Shown one piece after another: positions 15,315-19,705 of a stretch of DNA of 19,705 bases. The DNA lies in assembly GCA_036788095.1 (NCBI GenBank), contig DAIQOA010000073.1, positions 1 through 19,705 of the forward strand, given 5' to 3'. This stretch comes from Anaerohabitans sp036788095. GTDB lineage: Bacteria; Zhuqueibacterota; Zhuqueibacteria; Residuimicrobiales; Residuimicrobiaceae. Within the stretch, counting starts at the first letter, position 1. Each line of letters begins with the position of its first letter. Made by a program: the position numbers and the translations under genes. The notes under the pieces were generated by a model. The model ran no database searches, was not told the DNA's origin, and saw only the letters and a program-made list of their open reading frames with translations.

Positions 15315-15773
15315 TTGCTGAAAAATCTGCTCTCTTACCACCAGCCTCCCATCAGCGCACGGGAGCGGAAAGTGACGCGCCTGGCGCTTTTTTTTGAAGA
15401 CCTGTTCAAAGTTCCGCTGTTCCACTGTCAACGCTGCGGCGAGTGCATCCTCTCGTCCACCGCGTTTATCTGCAGCCAGAACTGTCCCAAACGACTACGC
15501 AACGGCCCCTGCGGCGGCACTGGCGCCGACGGATCGTGCGAGGTGTATCCGGAGAAAAAATGCGTCTGGTATCGCATCTATCTGCGCTCCAAAACGCTTC
15601 ACCGCGTCAGTCTGCTGTACAAGACCAACAAAATCCACAACTGGAATCTGGAAAAAACCTCGGCGTGGCTGAACGTGTTCCGAAAACGCATCGATCCGCC
15701 CATCTGGTTCGTCCGCCACGATGAAGAAAATGTAAAGGAAACCATCCGCGTTGGCCCTCAAAGAAAAGATTGA
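15315..15773 (+). CDS. metV: MetV-like partner of methylenetetrahydrofolate reductase, Cys-rich
   Basis: The protein has 152 residues from TTG 15315, which has GAGGA seven bases upstream. The frame extends to a GTG at 15249 but that has its purine run fused to the start, so the shorter start is preferred. The Cys pattern CQRCGEC (Cys38, 41, 44), ICSQNC (53, 57), NGPCGG (66), then Cys75 and Cys83 is that of the MetV / MTHFR C-terminal family (PF12225). In acetogens MetV binds metal or Fe-S and forms a MetVF complex that takes electrons for methylene-THF reduction. It overlaps metF by 23 bases and follows the methyltransferase after 91 bases, so complex formation with the next product is likely. 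Its redox partner is not in the window. Confidence 0.88.
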   Translation: MLKNLLSYHQPPISARERKVTRLALFFEDLFKVPLFHCQRCGECILSSTAFICSQNCPKRLRNGPCGGTGADGSCEVYPEKKCVWYRIYLRSKTLHRVSLLYKTNKIHNWNLEKTSAWLNVFRKRIDPPIWFVRHDEENVKETIRVGPQRKD

Positions 15774-16659
15774 ATCCAGACAGCTGATCCTTTGCGGCGA
15801 GATCAGCCCGCCGCAAAGCTGCGACGGCGATGTGATCCGTGAAAAAGCGCGCTATTTCAAGGGGCTGGTGGATGCGGTCAACATCACCGATAATCAGACG
15901 GCCATCGCCCGGCTGTCGAGCATCGCGTCGGCCAAAATCCTGCTGGACGAAGGGGTGGAGCCGATCATGCAGATGACCTGCCGCGACCGCAACCGCCTCG
16001 CCATGCAGAGCGATCTGCTCGGCGCCGCGGCCCTCGGCCTGCACAATCTGCTCTGCGTGACCGGCGACTATCCGACCTTTGGCGATCAGCCCGAGGCCAA
16101 AGGCGTGTTCGATCTCGATTCCATTCAGCTCATCGCCGCGGTGTCGCACATGAATCAGGGCCTGCTCCTCTCCGGCCATAAGATGAAAGTGGCGCCGGAT
16201 TTTCTCATCGGCGCCGCGGCCAATCCCTGCGGCCAGCCTTTGGAGATGCGCCTGATCCGGCTACATAAAAAAATCCAGGCCGGCGCGCGCTTTATCCAGA
16301 CCCAGGCGGTGTTCGATCTTGAGCTGTTCAGCCGCTGGCTACAACAGGCCGTGGCCTGGGGACTGACGGAAAAGGCCGTGATCCTCGCCGGTGTGCTGCC
16401 ACTCAAATCGGTCAAAGCGGTGCAGCATATGCAACAGGTGCCCGGCGTCCGCATTGATGAAGGGTATGCGCAGAGAATGCAGCAGGCCAAGGATCCACAG
16501 CAAGAGGGCGTCAAAATCGCCGTGGAGATCATCCATGCGCTGGTGCGAATGAAAGGCGTGGCCGGCATCCATCTGATGCCGGTGATGTGGGAGAGCATTA
16601 CACCCATCCTCCTTCGCGAAGCGGGATGGACAACGATCAACCAGGGAGAACGACCATGA
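15751..16659 (+). CDS. metF: methylenetetrahydrofolate reductase MetF, TTG start
   Basis: The 302-residue flavoprotein reduces 5,10-methylene-THF to 5-methyl-THF. The FAD-barrel motifs are in order: LCGEISPPQ (Glu17 is the expected proton donor), VNITDNQ, QMTCRDRN, LCVTGDYPTFGDQ, IGAAANPCG, FIQTQAVFD and ILAGVLPL. No in-frame ATG occurs before residue 70, and homology begins at once, so TTG 15751 is the only reasonable start; AAAGGA lies about 11 bases before it inside metV. The metV stop is 23 bases downstream, and the metF stop overlaps the next gene's ATG (ATGA). This points to translational coupling and equal amounts of MetV, MetF and the corrinoid protein. Electrons likely come through MetV rather than directly from NADH, by analogy with acetogen MetVF. 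Confidence 0.93.
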   Translation: MALKEKIESRQLILCGEISPPQSCDGDVIREKARYFKGLVDAVNITDNQTAIARLSSIASAKILLDEGVEPIMQMTCRDRNRLAMQSDLLGAAALGLHNLLCVTGDYPTFGDQPEAKGVFDLDSIQLIAAVSHMNQGLLLSGHKMKVAPDFLIGAAANPCGQPLEMRLIRLHKKIQAGARFIQTQAVFDLELFSRWLQQAVAWGLTEKAVILAGVLPLKSVKAVQHMQQVPGVRIDEGYAQRMQQAKDPQQEGVKIAVEIIHALVRMKGVAGIHLMPVMWESITPILLREAGWTTINQGERP

Positions 16660-17327
16660 ATGATAGGGTAGAAAAAATCGTCGAGTGCATCGCGCGCGGA
16701 AAAATCTCCAGATCCTCCTGGTTTCCGCCGGATATGAAGGATCAGGACGGCGCCGACGAGATCGCGGCCCAGGCGCTGCAAGACGGCATGCCGCCCGAGG
16801 CGCTGCTGCAGGGCTGCATGCAGGGCATGGAACGCGTGGGCCAGTTGTTCGCTGAACACAAGGCCTTTGTCACCAATTTGATCGTCTCCGCCGAGGCGAT
16901 GAACGCGGTGATGAAACACCTCAAACCGTATCTGGAATCCGGCGAGGTGAAACGCAAAGGCCAGTTCGTCATCGGCACCGTGGCCGGCGACCTGCACGAC
17001 ATCGGCAAGAACCTGGTCTCCATGATCATCAAAGGCGGCGGCTATGAGGTGATCGACCTGGGCATCGATGTAGCCACCAACAAATTTCTCGACGCCATCG
17101 CCCAACATCCCGGCTGCTTTGTCGGCCTGTCGGCGCTGCTCACCACCACCATGGCCAACATGGAGAACAGCGTCAAGGCCATCAAGGAAAAATACCCGGA
17201 CACCAAGGTGCTGATCGGCGGCGCGCCCATCACCCTTGATTTCTGCAAACGGATCGGCGCTGATTTTTATTCACCCACGCCCAATGACGCGGTGGTCTTT
17301 CTGAACCAATGCCTGGCCGGCCGCTGA
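16656..17327 (+). CDS. corrinoid methyl-carrier protein (MtaC/MtbC-type)
   Basis: The 223-residue protein has a helical cap (about residues 1-95, with QALQDGMPPEALLQGCMQGM and a following LFAEHKAFVTNLIVSAEAM stretch) and a B12-binding Rossmann domain from about residue 100. GDLHDIGKN carries the Asp-x-His-x-x-Gly signature, with His114 the lower cobalt ligand; GYEVIDLGIDV, GLSALLTTTM and VLIGGAP line the corrin tail pocket. ATG 16656 has AGGGAG seven bases upstream and overlaps the metF stop. The likely role is to accept the methyl group from methyl-THF through the first gene of the cluster and pass it on, or the reverse. No corrinoid-reactivation ATPase or second methyltransferase is seen next to it. 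Confidence 0.93.
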   Translation: MNDRVEKIVECIARGKISRSSWFPPDMKDQDGADEIAAQALQDGMPPEALLQGCMQGMERVGQLFAEHKAFVTNLIVSAEAMNAVMKHLKPYLESGEVKRKGQFVIGTVAGDLHDIGKNLVSMIIKGGGYEVIDLGIDVATNKFLDAIAQHPGCFVGLSALLTTTMANMENSVKAIKEKYPDTKVLIGGAPITLDFCKRIGADFYSPTPNDAVVFLNQCLAGR

Positions 17328-17348
17328 TCCCAGATTGGCCGAGGACCT

Positions 17349-17390
17349 TCCAGGCCGGCGCGGCGCGACAACGAAAACGGCCGGCCTGGA
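17349..17390 (+). terminator. hairpin ending the methyl-transfer cluster
   Basis: TCCAGGCCGGC (17349-17359) pairs exactly with GCCGGCCTGGA (17380-17390), an 11-bp GC-rich stem with a 20-base loop, starting 22 bases after the corrinoid gene's stop. A moderately T-rich stretch (TTCATTTCTT) follows instead of a strict T-run. It resembles the trkH/fhs hairpin in having a long stem and loop. Confidence 0.65.
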
Positions 17391-17452
17391 TTCATTTCTT
17401 ATCCCTCTCGTAAGGTCAAAATTTTTTAACTATGTTCGGCAGTAACCTCTTG

Positions 17453-17504
17453 TGCCGAGAATAAATGAATGGCCCCATTAATCATTTATAGGGTTCATCC
17501 GGCA
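17453..17504. repeat. nested inverted repeat of about 52 bases
   Basis: TGCCG (17453-17457) pairs with CGGCA (17500-17504). Inside, ATAAATGA (17461-17468) pairs exactly with TCATTTAT (17482-17489), and inside that ATGG pairs with CCAT. The result is a long branched or bulged hairpin in non-coding DNA. It could be a small mobile or REP-like element, a structured RNA, or a protein-binding site; nothing in the sequence decides between these. Confidence 0.5.
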
Positions 17505-17519
17505 AAAGGGTAGCTGATC

Positions 17520-17784
17520 AACCGCCAAGAGCGCCGAGAAGACATATTCCAAATGATTTGTATTCGTTCTCGCTATTATGATGGAGCTGTCTTTTCGAAA
17601 GGAATCTTGACTCTTTGCCATTCATACGCCAAAGCAGCTTGATAGCCTGATTCTAATAAACCAGGACCGAGTTGGCGATGAACTTTTACGACCAAACCGA
17701 TTATGACATTTGATCAATCATCGAATTTTATATTTCATCAAGTTTTTCTTTCCCTCGGCGTTGCTTAGCGCTTTCTCTGCGGTT
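17520..17784. mobile_element. decayed GxxExxY gene cassette with inverted flanks
   Basis: The left edge on the + strand begins AACCGCCAAGAGCGCCGAG (17520-17538). The right edge on the minus strand, read from 17784, begins AACCGCAGAGAAAGCGC and continues to GCCGAGG. These share the AACCGC..AGA..GC..GCCGAG pattern in opposite orientation, like imperfect terminal inverted repeats. Between them lies the broken GxxExxY coding remnant. From memory, AACCGCAGAGRCGC-type sequences often lie beside GxxExxY genes in environmental bacteria. Whether the unit ever moved is not shown here. Confidence 0.45.
17576..17704 (-). pseudogene. GxxExxY family protein remnant
   Basis: Reading the minus strand from 17704, 42 codons run to a TAA at 17578-17576. 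The peptide opens IIGLVVKVHRQLGPGLL, continues with the name motif GLLESGY (Gly-x-x-Glu-x-x-Tyr), then QAALAYEWQ and KIPFEK, a clear match to the N-terminal third of GxxExxY proteins (usually about 125-135 residues). A TGA lies in frame a few codons upstream, so the start is lost or frameshifted. A stop cuts the protein after PFEKTAPS, and the downstream conserved parts (YKG.., the VELKA segment, the NFG segment) are absent. The family's function is not known. This copy is dead: truncated at the 3' side and broken at the 5' side. Confidence 0.82.
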
Positions 17785-18097
17785 TAATAAAGCACGCAGG
17801 ATTTGAGTGCTCCCTATGCAAGTCCTCCTATGCCAAGTCTCGCGTTTTGTGGTTTGGATTTGCTCTAAACTCGATTTCATGCCATCCATGACCCAGGTGA
17901 AAGCTCTCTTATCCTCACCCCACCCTTTTTTTTCATCCTATTTTTGACACTGCCTTCCCTGATAAAGAGACTGAAGACCTGATTCACCCGTGCCTGCCTG
18001 ACAGCCGCCGGCCCCCGCAACCAGGTTGACCACCCTCCCTTTTTCTCCGCCCCTGTTGAAACCACTGCCACCCATAGACTCCTCGCAAAAAAATGAT

Positions 18098-18125
18098 TTG
18101 ACAAATCAGGATAATATGTTATATT
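18098..18125 (+). promoter_or_regulatory. pst operon promoter
   Basis: A perfect TTGACA (18098-18103) and TATATT (18120-18125) are separated by 16 bases. Transcription would start near 18132, inside the dyad described next. No PhoB-type box (CTGTCAT repeats) is visible upstream, so control of phosphate uptake here may not be through a classical Pho box. Confidence 0.65.
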
Positions 18126-18127
18126 GC

Positions 18128-18149
18128 TAGCACTCTTATAGGAGTGTTA
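18128..18149. promoter_or_regulatory. CIRCE-like dyad TAGCACTC-N6-GAGTGTTA
   Basis: The two arms (18128-18135 and 18142-18149) nearly match the HrcA operator CIRCE, TTAGCACTC-N9-GAGTGCTAA, but the spacer is six bases and one position of the right arm differs (T for C). It overlaps the predicted transcription start of pstS and ends just before the AAAGGAG ribosome site. It could be an operator or a 5'-end hairpin. Confidence 0.45.
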
Positions 18150-18180
18150 AAGGAGCAAAGTGATCTACCGAGGTACCATC

Positions 18181-19140
18181 ATGCTAAGAAAATTAACCTA
18201 TTATTGTTTGATATTGTTGTTGATATGCCTGTTTTTTCTCTCCTGCGGCGGGAAGCAGAAATCAGCCGAAAACCAGACGATTAAAATCTCAGGCGCCTGG
18301 GCGCTCTACCCCATGATGGTACAGTGGGCGCAGGCCTATCAGCAGCTGCACCCGGAGGTCCGCATCGACATCTCGGCCGGCGGCGCAGGCAAGGGCATGG
18401 CCGATGTGCTGGCCGGCCTGGCTGACATCGGCATGGTCTCGCGTGAAATCCGTGCCGAAGAAACGGCGCGCGGCGCAGCATTCATCCCAGTGGTCAAAGA
18501 CGCGGTATTCCCGGTCATCAATCGCGCCAATCCCGTCTATGCAGACATTCAGCGAAAAGGCATGACCCGCAGCCGCTTTATCGATCTGTGGATGAATGGA
18601 AAAAATTTAACCTGGGGTGATCTGGCGGCAACATCGGAGACCAAACCGGTGGTGCTGTATACCCGTTCCGATGCCTGTGGCGCTGCCGAAACCTGGGCCA
18701 AATATCTGAGCGGCCAGCAGGAGGATCTGCAGGGAACCGCGGTGTACGGCGATCCCGGCATCGCCGAAGCGGTCAGAAAAGATCTGCTCGGCATCGGCTA
18801 CAACAACCTCGGCTATGCATTTGATCTGCAGAACGGCCAGGTGGTGCAAGGGCTCGCGGTCATCCCTATTGATGTGAATGAGAACGGCGCCGTCGACGTA
18901 GAGGAGGAGATCGACACCAAAGAAAAGGCGGTGCGGGCCATCATCGCCGGCATCTATCCTTCCCCGCCGGCGCGCAACCTCTATCTGGCTGCGCACAACG
19001 CTTTCCCACCCGCGGCCAATGCGTTTGTCCGCTGGATCCTCACCCAGGGACAGGTGCTGGTGGATCCCGCGGGCTATGTCAAGCTGTCATCCGAGCAGGT
19101 ACAGGCTAGCCTGGCCGATCTGGCAAAAGCAACCCACTGA
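18181..19140 (+). CDS. pstS: phosphate ABC transporter substrate-binding lipoprotein, PstS-like
   Basis: The 319-residue protein begins with a lipoprotein signal (MLRKLTYYCLILLLICLFF, then Leu-Ser-Cys-Gly-Gly), so it should be anchored by lipid at Cys22. The mature part is a periplasmic-binding fold of the PstS type, with KISGAWALYPMMVQWAQAY, SAGGAGKGMADVLAG and DIGMVSREI, then YTRSDACGAAETW in the second lobe. It lacks the GST and RSDGSGT forms of E. coli PstS and belongs to the SGAxALYPM branch. Two starts are possible. GTG 18160 is only four bases after AGGAG, while ATG 18181 is seven bases after GAGG and begins a compact signal peptide, so ATG is preferred with moderate certainty. pstC follows after 27 bases, which supports phosphate import as the role. 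Confidence 0.9.
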   Translation: MLRKLTYYCLILLLICLFFLSCGGKQKSAENQTIKISGAWALYPMMVQWAQAYQQLHPEVRIDISAGGAGKGMADVLAGLADIGMVSREIRAEETARGAAFIPVVKDAVFPVINRANPVYADIQRKGMTRSRFIDLWMNGKNLTWGDLAATSETKPVVLYTRSDACGAAETWAKYLSGQQEDLQGTAVYGDPGIAEAVRKDLLGIGYNNLGYAFDLQNGQVVQGLAVIPIDVNENGAVDVEEEIDTKEKAVRAIIAGIYPSPPARNLYLAAHNAFPPAANAFVRWILTQGQVLVDPAGYVKLSSEQVQASLADLAKATH

Positions 19141-19167
19141 CCAGTCCCCTGCGGAAGCGATAGCATC

Positions 19168-19705
19168 ATGATGGTTCGGCGTTCCTCTCTCGATTCCCTC
19201 AGTCAAATCCTGGCGAGAATTTTTCTCCTTCTGGCCGTGCTGACGGCGCTGCTGCTGGTGTTAGGACTTTTGCTCAAAAGCCGGCCTATCCTGATGCGAG
19301 TGTCTTTATGGGAGCTTTTCAGCGGCGACAGCTGGCGGCCGCTCAGAGGCGAGTTCGGTTTCTTCCCTTTTATCCTCAGCACCGTGGTCGTCACGCTCAT
19401 CGCTCTGCTGCTGGCGGTTCCGCCCTGTCTGCTGGCCGCGGTTTATCTAAGCGAATATTCTTCACGACGCCTGCAGCAGAGTTTTCGCCCCATCCTGGAA
19501 GTGCTGGCGGCCATCCCTTCAGTGATTTACGGATTGTGGGGTGTTCTCGTTATCGTCCCGCTGATACGAACCGTCGGCGGTTGGCTGGGCCATGCTAATT
19601 CAGGATACACTCTGATCGCCGGCGGCATGGTGTTGGCCGTCATGGTGGTGCCGTTCATCATCTCGGTGAGCATGGAGGTGTTGCTGGCGGTGCCGGCGGA
19701 AGCGC
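19168..19705 (+). CDS. pstC: phosphate ABC transporter permease PstC, 3' end outside window
   Basis: About 179 residues are visible before the window ends. The first membrane helix (ILARIFLLLAVLTALLLVLG) is followed by the typical PstC segment with Leu-Trp-Glu-Leu-Phe-Ser-Gly and a W..P..G.FGFFPFILST block, then the start of the ABC-permease core (LLAVPPCLLAAVYLSEYSS, LEVLAAIPSVIYGLWG, VMVVPFIISVSMEVL). PstC forms with PstA the inner-membrane channel that takes phosphate from PstS. ATG 19168 is followed directly by a second ATG; GGAAG lies ten bases before the first, which I used. pstA and pstB would be expected just beyond the window. Confidence 0.92.
   Translation, partial: MMVRRSSLDSLSQILARIFLLLAVLTALLLVLGLLLKSRPILMRVSLWELFSGDSWRPLRGEFGFFPFILSTVVVTLIALLLAVPPCLLAAVYLSEYSSRRLQQSFRPILEVLAAIPSVIYGLWGVLVIVPLIRTVGGWLGHANSGYTLIAGGMVLAVMVVPFIISVSMEVLLAVPAEA

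Larger units (their letters stand above)
17328..18180. other. long gene-poor, AT-richer region with relic elements
   Basis: The stretch between the corrinoid gene and pstS has no intact gene I can support. In order it holds the cluster terminator, a nested dyad at 17453-17504, a decayed GxxExxY gene between inverted flanks (17520-17784), a stretch of about 300 bases with nothing recognised, and the pst promoter with its dyad. Its lower GC than the flanking genes and its broken frames suggest old insertions. Confidence 0.65.

Noticed and set aside
17877..18104. Open frames on the minus strand before pstS, including an ATG frame at 18075-17938 after GAGGAG
   Set aside because: The longer frame starts inside the pst -35 box. 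The 45-residue ATG frame has only three bases between purine run and ATG and an unremarkable Gly-rich sequence, so coding is not supported.
18128..18149. True HrcA/CIRCE operator
   Set aside because: The half-sites match closely, but the spacer is six rather than nine bases and the gene is not a chaperone; kept only as CIRCE-like.
1..19705. CRISPR array, tRNA, rRNA or insertion sequence with an intact transposase
   Set aside because: No regularly spaced repeats, tRNA cloverleaf, rRNA stretch or transposase frame was found on either strand.

Overview
The window reads as chromosomal DNA of a Gram-negative, GC-rich heterotroph. Supporting signs are Sec signal peptides, a lipobox on the phosphate-binding protein, a small beta-barrel-like protein ending in Phe, an AI-2E/PerM-type permease, recognisable sigma70-type promoters and several TTG starts. 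The mix of secreted glycan-degrading enzymes with a split, corrinoid-linked folate methyl branch would suit a little-cultured lineage such as KSB1, Calditrichota or Zixibacteria. That placement is an inference from gene content and cannot be settled here.

Layout. (1) 1-172: the 3' end of a + strand gene. (2) 190-6441: three minus-strand genes read from 6441 towards 190. They encode a secreted glycosidase-like protein with a TTG start, a large secreted protein of unrecognised family with a GH2-like N-terminal domain, and a classical secreted GH2 beta-galactosidase-type enzyme. They probably work together on an external glycan. (3) 6816-9625: trkA and trkH, the gating and membrane subunits of a K+ uptake system. 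(4) 9719-11392 (minus): fhs, formate-tetrahydrofolate ligase, behind a near-consensus promoter and a leader of about 150 nt. (5) 11931-12413: a small exported beta-barrel-like protein sharing a bidirectional terminator with the convergent permease gene. (6) 12472-14131 (minus): a cNMP-binding-domain protein followed by the AI-2E/PerM permease. (7) 14351-17327: a four-gene cluster for methyl transfer, namely a methyl-THF:corrinoid methyltransferase, MetV, MetF and a corrinoid protein. (8) 17328-18180: a gene-poor, AT-richer stretch holding two strong dyads and a dead GxxExxY-family gene bracketed by related sequences in inverted orientation. (9) 18181-end: pstS-like and the start of pstC, a phosphate ABC importer.

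How it works together. Fhs makes 10-formyl-THF from formate. MetV/MetF reduce methylene-THF to methyl-THF. The methyltransferase moves the methyl group to cobalt on the corrinoid protein. This is the methyl branch of the Wood-Ljungdahl type, but no CO dehydrogenase/acetyl-CoA synthase, methionine synthase or substrate-specific methyltransferase lies in the window, so the methyl acceptor or donor is open. The most unusual items are this orphan methyl-transfer cluster, the 834-residue protein of unrecognised family, the decayed GxxExxY cassette and a CIRCE-like dyad next to the pst promoter.
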